NCBI GenBank assembly: GCA_019448385.1
Contig: JAGTXO010000036.1
Coordinates: 62,001 to 126,000, forward strand
Reading direction: 5' to 3'
Source of the DNA: Diacronema lutheri
Taxonomy: Eukaryota; Haptophyta; Pavlovophyceae; Pavlovales; Pavlovaceae
DNA length: 64,000 nt
In this document: in pieces, positions 29,220-41,357 of the stretch
Numbering within the stretch: the first letter of the stretch is position 1
Layout: each line of letters starts with the position of its first letter
The notes under the pieces: generated by a model
What the model was told of the DNA's origin: nothing
Databases searched by the model: none
What the model saw: only the letters and a program-made list of their open reading frames with translations
Translations under genes and position numbers: made by a program

Positions 29220-32096
29220 ATGGCGATGCGCGGGCTCGTGGTGTTCATCTCGGACATCCGGAACTGCACCTCCAAGGAGCAGGAGCAGAAGCGCATCGAC
29301 AAGGAGATGGCCAACATCCGGCAAAAGTTTGCCAAGCCGCAGGACCTCAACGGGTACCAGCGCAAGAAGTACGTGTGGAAGATCCTCTACATGTTCATGC
29401 TCGGGTACGAGATCGACTTTGGGCACATGGAGAGCGTCGGGCTCATCTCGTCGCCGCGCTATTCGGAGAAGATGGTCGGGTACATGGCATGCTCCCTGCT
29501 GCTGCGCGAGGGCGACGACCTGCTCCGGCTGATCATCAACTCGATCAAGAACGACCTCATCTCCAACCAGGACAACTTCATGTGCCTCGCGATGGGCTCG
29601 ATCTGCACGGTGGGCGGGCGCGAGTTCGCCGAGACGCTGTCGGGCGACGTGGTCAAGATCCTGCTCCACCCGGAGACGAAGGTCTTTGTGCGCAAGAAGG
29701 CGGCGCTCACCCTGCTCCGCCTCTTCCGCAAAAACCAGGAGGCGTGCAGCCCGCCAGAGATCGCGGACAAGGTGCTCGCGCTGCTCGACGACTCGAACCT
29801 CGGCGCGCTCACGTGCATCGTCGGCCTCATCCTCGGCCTGCTCGCCTACTCGACCGAAGGGTGGGACTTGGGGCCGCAGCGTGCCATCGGCCTGCTCATT
29901 CGCATCGTGATCAACAAGGAGTGCGCGCAAGCCCCGCCCTTGCACCACACCTCCACGCGCGCCGGCGGGGCGCGCTCCGCGCCGAGGCGCGAGCGCGCCA
30001 AGCGCGTGCAGTGCGACACGGCCGGCCCGCCGCCGCACGGCGCCGGGCCGCACGCCGCACCGCCGCGGGCGGGTGATGCGAGCTCGGCTGACGCGCAGCT
30101 GCGCCGTGCCGGGCGGCGACGAGCGGTGGCCTGGCTGGTGGGCGTGCAGCGGGCGCGCGTGCGCATCGTCTGCTGCCGTGGCCTGGCCGCGGCCGTTTGC
30201 CGCGCGGCCGTCCCCTCCCCTCCCCCTCGCTTTGCGCTGCGCCGAGCCGTGCAAGCATCCCCCCCCCCCACCATGGTGTGGTGTGGCAGGTACTCCAACG
30301 ACTACCTCTATTACGGGATCCCGTCGCCCTGGCTGCAGATCAAGCTGCTGCGCATGATCACCTTCTTCCCGCCGCTGCACCCCGTGCGCGACAAGCTGCT
30401 CATCGAACGCCTCGCGACGGTGCTGCAACGTATCCTCTCGACGACGGAGGTGACCAAGAACGTCAACAAGAACAACGCGACGCACGGCGTGCTCTTCGAG
30501 GCGATTCACGTCATCATCCACCAGGCAACTGCCCGCGGCGCAACGCGCGCGCTTCACGCCGCGCCGCGCCGCCTCACCGCGACGCGCCGCGGACGCGCGC
30601 CCGTCCCTGTGCGCCTCTGCCTGCGTCTGCGGCCTCTGGCTGCGTGTGTGCTGCGCAGGGGAAGAACACGCAGCTCCTCGGGCAGGCGGTCGGCCACCTT
30701 GGCCGTTTCATCTCAATCCGCGAGGCCAACATCCGTTACCTCGGCCTCGAGACGATGGCGCGCCTCTCGCAGCAGCCCGAGTGCGAGAGCGCGCGCGCGC
30801 GCGCGGCGACGGAGTGCTCCGAGCCCTCGCCGTCACCGCGCCGTCACCGCGCCGTCACCGCGCCGTCACCGCCCCTCCCCTCCCCTCCCCTCCCCTCGCG
30901 CGCGCGGCCGCGCAGCTGCGCGGATGACGTGAAGCGGCACAACTCGACGATCCTCTTCTCGCTCAAGGACGCGGACGTGTCCATCCGACGGCGCGCGCTC
31001 GACCTCGTCTACTCAATGTGCGACTACACCAACTGCAGGGAGACGATCGCCGAGCTGCTCAGCTACCTGGCCAACGCCGACTACTCGCTGCGCGAGGAGC
31101 TCGTGCTCAAGATTGCCATACTTGCAGAGCGATTCGCCGACGATTACGCCTGGTGCGCACAGCGCCACGCGCAGCGCAAGCCGGGGCTCCGCGGGCTCGC
31201 GCTGACGCGCGCCCGCCGCGTGTCGCCGCAGGTACGTAGACGTGGTGTTGCAGCTGATGAAGACCGCGGGCGCGCAGGTGTCGGAGGAGATCTGGTACCG
31301 CGTCGTGCAGATCATCACCAACGAGGAGGCGTTGCAGAAGTACGCGACGGAGGTGGTCTTCAAGGCGCTCCTCGACGACGCGCGCCCGCCCAACAACCTG
31401 GTGCGCATGGGCGCCTACCTGCTTGGCGAGTTTGGCCACCTCGTCGCGCACGAGGGGCGCATGTCGGCGCACGAGCAGTTCCGCGCGCTGCACGCGCAGT
31501 GGGGCACGGCTGACATGCCGACGCGCGCGCTGCTGCTCTCGACGTACGTCAAGCTCGGCCACATCTACCCCGACCTCGAGACAGAGATTGCGCGCGTCTT
31601 TGCAAGCTGCCGCACGACCATCGACCAGGAGGTGCAGCAGCGCGCCGTCGAGTACACGGCGCTCTGTGTGCCGTCGCTGCACGAGCTCAAGGGCACCGTG
31701 CTCGAGATGATGCCCGCCTTCCCCGAGCGCGAGAGCGCCGTGCTCAAGCGCATCAAGGGGCGCCTCGCCGGCTCAGACGAGACGGGCCACAGCCGCTCCG
31801 ACGTCGTCGCCGACCGGATCGCGCGCGAGGACTCGGCTGGCGTTGCGCACGGCGCGCACGGCGGCGCGGCGCAGCAGGCCGTCGACCTGATCGGCGGCGG
31901 CGGCGCGGGCGGAGGCGGCGGCGCGGGCGGAGGCGCGCTCACGGACATGCTTGGTGATCTCGACCTGGGCGGTGGCGGCAGCAATGGCGGCAGCAATGGC
32001 GGCAGCATGGCCGTCGGCGCTCTGACAGCGAGCGCGGCCCCGCCCGTCGGCGGCGGCGGCGCAGACGACCTGCTCGGCGGCCTTGGTGGCCTCGTT

Positions 32097-32144
<48 letters not shown>

Positions 32145-33606
32145 CCTGCCGACCTGGGCGGCCTCCTTGTCGCAGTGGGCGGCGGCGGTGGCGGCAACGG
32201 CCTTGTCGACCTGATGGGCGCGCCCGGCAATGGCGGCGCCTTGGGCAATGGCGGCGTCTTGGGCAATGGCGGCGCTACTGAGCCGCCCACTTTCATCTCA
32301 CTCTGCGTGCGCAATGATGGCGTGCTCTACGAGGACAGCGAGCTGCAGGTGACGGGGCCGCGTCCTCGCCGCGCCGCGCAGCGCTGCGCCGCCCACCGCC
32401 ACCGCCAGGCCCCCGCCCAGCCCGCGCGCCACCGCCGACCACGCCGCCGCCGCTCGCGCGCCGCCTTCGCCGCCGCCCTCCACGCGGCGTGGCGCGGTGT
32501 TGTGCGCAGGTTGGTCTCAAGGCCGAGTACCAGGGCGCGCAGGGGCGCATTGCGCTCTACTACGGCAACAAGTCGCCATTAGCCCTCATGCAGTTCACAC
32601 CGAGTGTGTCTGCCGTCACCGGTGTGACCGTCGCGCTGTCGACGGTGCCGCAGGCCATCCAGCCGCGCACGCAGCTGCAGCAGATGCTGCAAGTCGAGGC
32701 GACGCAGCCCTTCTCACAGCCACCGGTGGGCCGCCGACCAGCGCCGGCGCCGGCGCGGCGCGCGCCGCCTTGAGCCGCGCCCACGCGCACGTCCTCACGA
32801 ATGCCCTCCCCCCCCCCTCCCCCTTTGGTGCCCGCCTGCGCTTGCGCTGTGCAGTCGTTGCGCCTCGCCTTCAGCGCGGGCATGACGCAGCGCACGGTGC
32901 ACGTGCTCCTGCCCGTCGTCCCAACCAAGTTCTGCGCGCCACTGCCCGGCCTGCCCGGCCCCGCCTTTTTTGAAAAGTGGAACGCCCTTGCCGGTGGTGC
33001 GCACGAGGCGCAGTTGGTCGTCGGCCTGCGCGACAAGCCGCAGTCGATGGCGCTCTTCAACGAGCTGACGAGCAAGGGGCTCAAGCTCGCCGTGCTGCAG
33101 GTGCGTCGCCCCGCCCCGTCGCGTCCATTCGCACCGAGCGGCGCCCATCGTCTAGCCGTTACGCCAGGGCGAAGTCAACCCAACCCTGCCATGCCCTGTC
33201 ATGCCTTGCAAATGTGGCTCACGCGACCTGCCCATTCCCTCCCCCCTCCCCTCCCCTCCCCTCCCCTCGCGCGTGCGCCCGCCGCTCGCAGGGTGTCGAC
33301 CCCTCGCCGACCAACCTCGTCGGCATTGGCTGCGTGTGCCTCAAGGGGCGGCAGCAGGCCGACTGCCCCATCATCGCCCTGCGCATCGAGATCAACGTGC
33401 AGGCACGCGCACGCCCCGTGCGACCGCGCCGCGCGCTGCGCGCCGCCTGCGTCTCACGCCGACCGTTGCCGAGCGCCGCTCGCCCCGTCTGCGCTGCGGC
33501 GGCGCAGGCGGCGCAGGCGCGCGTCACCGTGCGCAGCCCGTTGCAGCCAATGAGCGCGCTTGTCCTGCGACAGGTCGCCGAGACGATTGGCAAGCAGGGC
33601 CAGTGA
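29220..33606 (+). CDS. AP2A: AP-2 adaptor complex subunit alpha, nine exons
   Basis: Exons 29220-29920, 30290-30524, 30659-30780, 30916-31152, 31232-32348, 32510-32725, 32855-33100, 33292-33402 and 33517-33606 join to 1024 aa. The trunk begins RGLVVFISDIRNC and IDFGHMESVGLISS, signatures of alpha-adaptin, followed by armadillo-like helices including YYGIPSPWLQIKLLRMITFF and AWYVDVVLQLMKTAGAQVSE. A Gly/Asn-rich hinge (31880-32290) leads to the appendage, with VGLKAEYQGAQGRIALYYGN and a final platform helix region. The protein binds cargo signals, phosphoinositide and endocytic accessory proteins in clathrin-mediated endocytosis at the plasma membrane. Two introns (30525-30658 and 33403-33516) start with GC rather than GT. 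Length is slightly above the usual 940-980 because of the hinge. Confidence 0.92.
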
Positions 33607-33922
33607 TGCCGGGGAGAGGGACTGGTCGGAGAGAAAAGCTGCGGGCGGGGGTCCGGCTGCGGTCCGGCGCTCGCCGCTCGGACGGACGCAGGACGGGCAA
33701 GACCTGGGCGCGCGCTCGCAGCGGCCGCTTACCTCGCGCAGACGAGCGGCAGGCGGCGGCGGCGCGCGCTCGGGGCACGACGGCCATGCGGCGGCCGCGG
33801 CGCCCGCCGCAGCAGCCTGTCACTGACTTCACACTGACATCTCTCACTTGAAGTCGCAGTCTGGTTTCCAACTTCAAATTGTGCTCGAGCCCGTGAGCGC
33901 CTGCTGGGCGCGAGACCGAGGG
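33607..33922. other. Spacer between AP-2 alpha and the CXC gene
   Basis: 316 bp. The right end (33820-33900) is A/T-richer and may be promoter or 5' UTR of the CXC gene. An upstream non-coding or short coding exon could lie here, but no ATG with a good donor was found. Confidence 0.45.
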
Positions 33923-36900
33923 ATGCTCGGCGAGGCGAAGCGCAAGCTCTGCAACTGCAAGAATTCGCGCTGCCTCAAACTCTACTGCGAGTGCTTTGCG
34001 TCGGGCGTGTGCGCGCGCCACGCGGCCGCGCGCCGTCGCTTAGCAGCGCGCGCCGCCAGACGACGCGTCGCGTGACGAGCGTTCGTCGCGCCGCCGGCCT
34101 TGCGCGCGCAGGTACTGCGACGGGTGCAACTGCATCGGATGCTGCAACAACCCGGCGTGCGATGACGTGCGCCGCATAGCCATCGAGGCCACTCTCGAGC
34201 GCAACCCCACCGCCTTCCGCCCAAAGATTGCAAAAACCACGACGCACTCGGCGCACCTCGGCGCCGCGGGTGGCGGCGCTCCGGCGGTGCGGCACAACAA
34301 GGGCTGCCACTGCAAGAAGTCGAGCTGCCTGAAGAAGTACTGCGAGTGCTTCCAGGTGCGCCCGAGGTGCCGCGGCGCGAAGCCGACGCCTGGTCGCCGC
34401 GCGACCGGGCGATCGTCCGTCCCGCCTTGCGCGCACGGCGCGCGAGACCGCCGCCGCCGCGACGCACGCGTCGCGCGCTCCCATCTGCGCGTCGGCTCGT
34501 GGCTGCCGCGCGCCGGCTGCGCCGCGCCGGCTACGCCCACAGCCGCGTCGCGCGGCCGCAGCTGACCGGCCGCGCGCTCGCGCGCGCCCCCGGCCCTCGC
34601 CCCCTGCCCCCGGCCCTCGCCCGCGCCCTGCGCCGCTGTCGCGCAGGCGGGCATCGTGTGCTCTCAGATGTGCAAGTGCGTCGATTGCCGCAACTTTGAG
34701 GGCAGCGCCGAGCTCGCGTCGCTCGCGCTCAATGCGCACGTCGCGCCCACGGCGCCCAGCGGCGCGGCGGGCGCGTGCGCGAGCCCATTCCATGCCGGGC
34801 GATGCAGCCCGTCGCCGATGCAGCGCGGCGGCGATTCGGCGCGGCCCTCACCGAACACTGGCGTCAAGCGGCCGCGCTCTGCCGACCGCGGCAAGGGCGA
34901 CATGACGCCAGGCGCGCACACGGGCGGCGCCGTGCGCGCGGGCACGGGCGGCGGCGCGCCGAGCGGCTGCCCGAGCGGCTGCCCGACTCCCGCGCGCGCC
35001 GATGCGACCGACGCGGCAGGCGCGCTCGCAACTGCGGCCTCGTTGGTTCAATCGGCCGCGTTTGGCATCGGCGTCGCGCGCGCCGCGTCGCCCGCTGTCG
35101 GCGCGTCGGCCTGTGGCCAGTGCGGCACGGCCGCGGCCGCGGCAGCGGCGGCCGCGGCGGCAATGGCGATGGCGAGCCCCGCCCGGCTGGGCAGGCAGGA
35201 CGCACCGGGCGCATCGCCATTTCCGCCACCGCTCGGCGTGAGTGGCGGGCTTCTCGCGCTTTCCGGCACCGCGGGCGGCGCCACACGCTGCGCGGGTGCG
35301 GGCGCGATGGGCGCGCCCGTGGCGAGCGGCGGCGGCAGCGGCAGCAGCGGCGGCGGCGGCGGCTCAGCCGCCCTGTGCAGCGCGTTCACGCAGCACAGGC
35401 TGCTTGTCGCCGCGGAGATGATGCTGCGCGCGGCGCTTGGCGCGGTGGCGAGCGGGCAACCGCAGCTGAATGCCCCTCGCCCCGCCGCGTCGGCGGCTCA
35501 GCCCGCGGCGCACGCGGGCAGCGGCGCGCCGTGCGCGCCGCCAGCTCGCCCTCCGGCAACGGCGGACGCGCCGCGTGGCTCGGTGTGTAACGGACACGAT
35601 GGCGCTTGCTCGAGGTGCGCGACGTGCCCCTCGCGATGGCGCGCGGCTGCGCCGCGGCTGCCGTGTGCGCGCGCGCGAGCCCCCCCCCCCCCCCCCCCCC
35701 CTCCCTCAACCCCTGTCCCAGAGCTCACCTGCCACGGCCGCGCGTGCGCGGCGTGACAGGACGCCCTCCGCATCGCCATCGTGCTTCGCTCTGCTCTGCG
35801 ACGAGGAGACGCCGACGGTCACTGCCGCCGCCGCCACAGACACCGCCGCCGCAGCAGCAGCAGATCAAGACGGGGCGGCCGCGCGCGGCGTGCCTGGCGC
35901 CCCCGCCTGCGTCAGCGCGCAGCAGGCGAAAGCGCCAGACGGTGACGGTGACGGTGACGTTGATGGTGACGTCACGGCCGCGCCGTTGGCGGCTCGTTTG
36001 GACGGTCCAAATGGAAGCAACGATGGCGGCGGAGGCTGCGACATCGACGGCGACGTGGCCGTGGCGATGGCGGTGGCGGTGGCGCCTGATAACGACGCGC
36101 GGGCGGCCGCGACGCAGCCGGCGCAAGGCGCGGGCGCGAGCTGCAGCGCGGCTGCGCGCAGCCGTCTCCCTCCCCTTGGGTACGCACAGGCTGCCATGGC
36201 GGCTGCCATGGCGGTCGGCGACGGCTGCATGGAAGCCGATTGCGTGACGGGTGGTGGCGCGGCTGGCTGGCTTGCAGATCGATCCGCCCATCTCGATCAG
36301 ATCTACGCAGCGCAGGTGGCTGGCGCGGCATGCCGCACATGCCCCTGCCCTTCTCTCCGCCGAACCCTTCACCTTACCCTTCCCTTCTTCCCTTCCCCTC
36401 CTCTCCCCTTTGAACCCCCCGCCCCCCATTGACCCCCCCCCCCCCCCCCCCCCCCCCGCGGCAACGCGTCCGCGCACGCGCGCCGCGCACAGGAACGCGC
36501 CGTCCTTGCCGAGCTGAACGCGACGCTGCGCACCCTCGCCGCGCACGCACGGCGCAAGGTGGGCAGAGCCCACGCCGCGTTCGCACAGACGGCCGGCATG
36601 GCTGGCTCGCAGCGCGCGGGCGGGGGGCCGAGTCCGGGGCCGGGGAGCAGCTCAGGCCGTGGCACGCCGCCGCCGCCGCCGCCGCTGCCGCCAGCTGCCA
36701 CGGCGGCGGCCGCCACCGCCGCTGCCGCTGCGGCTGGCGCGGCCGCTGCTCGAAACGGCGGCGACGTGCCAGCCGAGGCCGCGCAGCAGGCGCCGCCGCA
36801 CAGCCTGCTCGCGCGCGCCCTGCCTGTCAGCGGGGTGTGCGAGATGGCAAGCGATGCGCCTACCAGTGCGGGGCGCGACACGCAGCTTGCCGCTGCCGCG

Positions 36901-37854
36901 CAGCGGTCGGCGCTTCGCCCCACGGCCGTGCGCGGGGCAGCGCCGCCGCCGCCTTGCGCGCCGCAACCCGCGCAGGTGGTGGGCGCGGGGGGCGGCTGCA
37001 GCGGCAGTGGCGCTGGCGGCGGCAGTGGTGGCGCAGCGCAGCTGCAGCTCCCGCCGCGCGCCTCGCCATGCGCCGCTTCGCCGCCAGCGCCGCCAGCGCC
37101 GAGCCCAGCGCGCGGCGCACCCGGTGCACGCCCGCCCTGCGGCACGCCCTGCCGGTCGGCCCAGCCTGCGCCTCCGACAGCCATCGCTGCGCTTGGCGCG
37201 GCCGCGGCGCCTTGCGCACGGCCCGCCGCGTCGTGCGTGCGCGAGCCCGTGCCCGTCGCGGCCGCGCCGCTTGCGCCCTGCGGGCAGCTGGCGCGAGCCG
37301 CACCGGCGGAAACGCCGCCATTGCTCTCACCCGTTGAGGAAAGGCGGGAAAGGGGTGGCGAGGCCGTGCCAGCGGCCATCGCCCGTCTGCCCGTGCACGC
37401 GGTGCAGCAGCAGCAGCTCGCGCGGCCGCAGCCGCAGCGGACGCAGCCGCCGCCGGTGCAGCAGCCACTGGCGCAGCCACCCGATGATGCTCTCGTGCCG
37501 CGCACCGCCGGCGCGCCGCTGCCCGCGCCGGCGCTGCCGCGCATGTCACCACCCGGTGCGCCGGCGGCGATGCGTTCGGTGCGACAGGCGCTGCCGCCAG
37601 AAACCGCGACAAATGGCGCCGCGAGTGGGCAGACCGGCGCTCCGGGCCTCGTCCGGCTCGAGCAACAGGGCCAGCGGCAGCCGATGGCGGCGGCGGCGGA
37701 GGTCACGGCTCTGCCGGCGGCGGCGACGGCAGCCGTGTTTGCGCCCACGCCGATGCCTATGGTGGCGCCAGGTGCAGCGTCGGCGCGCGCACTGGCCATG
37801 GCGGCCTCGCTGCACTGCGCGCCGCCGCCAGGGCCACACAGCGCGACTGGCTGA
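33923..37854 (+). CDS. Tesmin/TSO1/LIN54-type CXC (CRC) DNA-binding protein
   Basis: Two cysteine-rich CXC repeats span the first three exons: [20 protein letters not shown], then FASGVYCDGCNC across intron 1, the linker [11 protein letters not shown], then [18 protein letters not shown] and [20 protein letters not shown] across intron 2. This arrangement, including the RNPxAFxPK linker, defines the CRC family, which binds CHR-like DNA elements (LIN54 in the DREAM cell-cycle complex). Exons are 33923-34008, 34112-34355, 34647 to about 35616, about 35760-36315 and 36493-37854. The exon 3/4 join is approximate; the others keep frame. The first ATG in frame is at 33923. After residue 130 the protein is low-complexity (Ala, Gly, Pro, Gln). 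Introns 3 and 4 hold runs of 24 and 25 C. Confidence 0.83.
35678..35701 (+). repeat. C24 homopolymer in intron 3 of the CXC gene
   Basis: Twenty-four consecutive C. A second run of 25 C lies in intron 4 at 36433-36457. Both are followed by an acceptor within 20-60 bp, so they act as or near polypyrimidine tracts. Exact length may be an assembly estimate. Confidence 0.9.
36433..36457 (+). repeat. C25 homopolymer in intron 4 of the CXC gene
   Basis: Twenty-five consecutive C inside intron 36316-36492, upstream of the CGCACAG acceptor at 36492. Confidence 0.9.
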
Positions 37855-37901
37855 CCAGATCATTCTCATCTCACAATTCAAATCTAGGCGATCGAAAAAC
37901 G

Positions 37902-40900
37902 ATGGGGCCCAATGAGCACGCGAAGCACGCGACCTCGACGCCGGTCGGCAGCGCGTCGCTGCCACAGTGCGCCGGCCAAGCACCCGAGCTACACGGCACG
38001 CGCCAAGCCGGAAGCACGCCGCCGCTCGGCGGTGCCGACGGCGCGCGCTCGAACGAGCAGCAGGCCGATCGTGACGCGGAGGGAGCTTGCGGCGAGCAGG
38101 AGACGCGTGCACACCGCGGGCTCGTGCTCCCGCTCGACGCGTGCGCCGCGCCCTGTGCTCAGGCCATGAGCGTGGTTCTGGACGGCCCTGCGATTACGGG
38201 AAGTGCGGCTGCGCGCACCGACGCGCCGCTGCGGATGGACGGCGCCTCGACCGCTGCGCCGTCTGGCGCCGCGGCTGCGCGGGCGGACGCGGCGGCGCCC
38301 GCCGGCGAGCCCTCGCCCGCAAGGGCCAAGGCCACGGCGAAGCGCACAAAAGGCGAGACAGAGGGGGACGCGGAGGACAATTGGGACCCGCCGTGCGCAA
38401 AGTGCGGCAGCGTGCCAACCGACAGCCGCAACATTGTGTGCGATGGCTGCGCCTCCGTCTTTCACTGGGCGTGCCTGCGCCCGCCGCTGCACGCGCTGCC
38501 CGCCCGAGGCGCCGAGTGGTTCTGCGCCGCGTGCCTGCGCCGTGGCATCATCGAGACGGTCCTCGAGCGGCATGGGCACGGCCCGGACGCATGGTACCTC
38601 GTCAAGTTCCGCGCGCGCCAATCCGCGCTCGTCGCGCCGGCGCCCGCCGCCGCAAAGCCCGCGCGCGCGCGCGCGTCGGTCGCGCGCCGCGCCGCGCCGC
38701 GCGCGCCCGCCGCCACCGCCGCCGCCAAGGCCGCTGGCGGCAGTGGCGGCAGGAGCGGCTATGACGTGCGCTGGTTGAGCGCTGCCGAGCTCGACATCTC
38801 CGCGTGGGCGCGCGAACAGATGGCCGCCTTCTGCGAGCGCGAGGCGCGCGCGCGCGCGTTGGTGTGCCCGCTGCCGCTGCCGCACCCGCTCGGCGGCGCG
38901 GACGCGCAGCTCGTAGAGCAGCGCGCGCGCACGGCGGCGGAACTCGCGGCGGCCGAAGCGCGCTCGCTGCGGCTGCTGCTGTGCGACGATGCGGCGAGGG
39001 AGCCCAGGCCCCTCGCGCCCGGCGCTGCGCAACTGCGCGCGCACGCGCGCGACGCGTGCTGCCGTCGCCTGCGCTGGTGGGCGCACCACCTGCCACCGCG
39101 CGCGTGCGCGAGTGCGCGCGCCGAAGCCCACGCCGGCGCGGGCGCAGCCGCAGCCGCAGCCGCAGCAGGTGGCGCGCAGGCAGCTCAAGCGGAGGCGACA
39201 CGCGCAGTGCTGCGCGCGGCCGGCTCGCAGCGCACTCGATCGCAGCCGACGGCCGCGACGGGCACGGGCGCGGACGTGTCCGCGCCCGTCGCCGCCGCGG
39301 ACGGCGCGGACGGCGCAGCCACGCCCGGCGCCGCGGCTCAGGCCGCGGCGCGCAAACGGCCGCGCCGGAGCCCCGGACTGCTGGGCGCACGCACGCACCT
39401 CGCGCGCACGCTCTTCTGCCGGGAGCGCGCGGCAGCCATGCGCAGGACGAGCGCTGGCAGCGCGCTCAGCTCGGCCGAGGTGACGAACGCGGTGCGCGCA
39501 CAGTGGGCGGCGCTCGCCGAGCCTCGACGCGAGCGGTACCGAAAGAGGGCCGTGCTGCTCGCCGCGGGCGCGCGCGCGGCCACTGCCGGCGACAAGAGCG
39601 ACGCCGACGGCGGGCAGACGGTGGGTGTTGCGCACGACGCCAGTGCGCACACCGAGGCGGCGACGCTAGTGAGCCCGCGCGCCGCGCCAAGCAGCGCGCA
39701 GCGAGCTGCCGCAGCCGTTTCGCTGCGCAGGACAGCGGCCAACGCAACCGCCGCGAAGCGCCGACGCGACGAGGCGGAGGAGGCGGCGGAGGCGCACGGC
39801 GCGCGCGCGCGCGGCGCGGCCGCGGCACGCCACGCGTCTTCCGCCGCCGCCGCGCCGCCCGCAGCCAAGTCCACGGCCAACCCCACGCCCAACCCCACGC
39901 CCAACCCCGCGGCCAACCCAACGGCCAACCCCACGACCAAGCTGAGCGGCGCGGCTCTGCGCGCGATGGCGCGCGCACCGTTCCGCTGCGCGCTTTGCCT
40001 GCACGCCGAGCGGCGGCCGACGGCGGAGTGCGCGCGCTGCGGCGCGCTCTGCCACCTCGCGTGCGTCCACCCTCCGCTCGCCGAGCCGCCCGCAGCCGCT
40101 TGGCTCTGTCCGCTCTGCGCGCCGCCGGTCGCCGCCGCACCACACCCACTCGCCCTTGGCAGCGGCGCGCGCGGCGCAGCAGCCCCTGCCGCGACCAACG
40201 CGCTCGGCACCGGCCTGAGCGCGCGAGCGGTCGCCGATGCGGCGGCGGGCGCGCTCGAGCTCTTCGAGCGCGGGATCGTGATTCGTCAGACCGGCCTCGC
40301 CACCGCGCAGGTCTTGCGCTGCGTCGACGTGTGCATTGCGCGCTTCGAGAGCGCGATGCGGCGCATCTCGGCGCTCGACCTCGACGAGGAGCTGCGCGCG
40401 GGCGGCTTTGACGCGATCAAGCTGCGCCACCACGGAAGGTACGACGTCGCCGTGCCCGAGCTCGCCTCGCGCCCCTTCCGCTTCACGCGCGACGAGGCGC
40501 CATGGATGGCGATCGTGCGCGCAGCCCTCGGCCTCGATGCGACCCTCGTCCATTGCGGCTGCATGCTCTCGCTGCCCGGTGCGGCGCGCGTGCACTGCAC
40601 CGCGCGTGGCGCGGCCGCGCAAGCCGAGCGGTGCAGTGCGTCAGTTGCAGAGCCGGTGCAGAGCCGGTTGCACGCGCGCGCGCGCGCGCGCGCGCGCCCG
40701 CTCGCGCTCTGCCAAGCGCGCACGCACGTGCGCGCCCGCCGCGCGTGCGGACCGCGCAGGCTCGTCCGCGCAGCCGTGGCACTCGGACGGCGACCACCTG
40801 TCGGAGGAGCGTCACTTTGCGCCGCACTGCGTCAACGTCTTCGTGCCGCTCGTGCAGCTCAGTCGCGAGAACGGGCCGACCGAATTCGTGCCGCACTCGC

Positions 40901-41285
40901 ACGCCTCGTGGCACGCGGCGGAGCCCTCCATCGTGCCGTGCATCGCAGGCGGCGGGTACATCGTCTTCGACTACCGGCTGCGGCACCGCGGGTTGGCCAA
41001 CCGCTCGGCCGAGCCGCGCCCCTTGCTCTACCTGACGTACGCGAAGCCATTCTTCGCTGACATGACCAACTTCTCCGCCACGCGCTACCCGCCGCTTCCA
41101 GAGGTGCGTGCAGCGTGCGCGCGCGCCGCGCGGCCTCGCCTGCCGAAGGCTGCGGACACGTCCTGCGTCTTCTCGTGCTCGACGCGGCGCTGTTCACGGC
41201 GTGCCGGCCGCGCGGCTCCGCCGCGCAGGTTGCCGAGTGGCACGGGCGCGAGGAGCGAGCGCGCGCGCGCGCCGCGTGCGCCTGA
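37902..41285 (+). CDS. PHD - HMG-like - PHD - phytanoyl-CoA-dioxygenase-like fusion protein
   Basis: Exons 37902-40578, 40760-41103 and 41229-41285 join to 1025 aa. A C4HC3 PHD finger lies at about 165-212 (CAKCGSVPTDSRNIVCDGC to WFCAAC), then a basic segment with a WYLVKFRARQ strand resembling a chromo/Tudor-like piece. An HMG-box-like helix pair follows at about 495-555 (RTLFCRERAAAMRR, VRAQWAALAEPRRERYRKRA). A second PHD finger lies at about 694-740 (FRCALCLHAE to WLCPLC). The C-terminal third is a PhyH-type Fe(II)/2-oxoglutarate dioxygenase: AQPWHSDGDHLSEE gives the HxD iron ligands, and FDYRLRHRGLANRSAEPR gives the distal His and the 2-oxoglutarate Arg. A chromatin-bound oxygenase is inferred; the substrate is unknown. 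It starts 47 bp after the CXC stop. Confidence 0.85.
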
Positions 41286-41357
41286 GCGCGCCACTTTTGA
41301 CCTTTTCAGCTTTTGTAGCTTTTGTAGGTGTGTGTTTCTCACGCCTTGTAGGAATTG

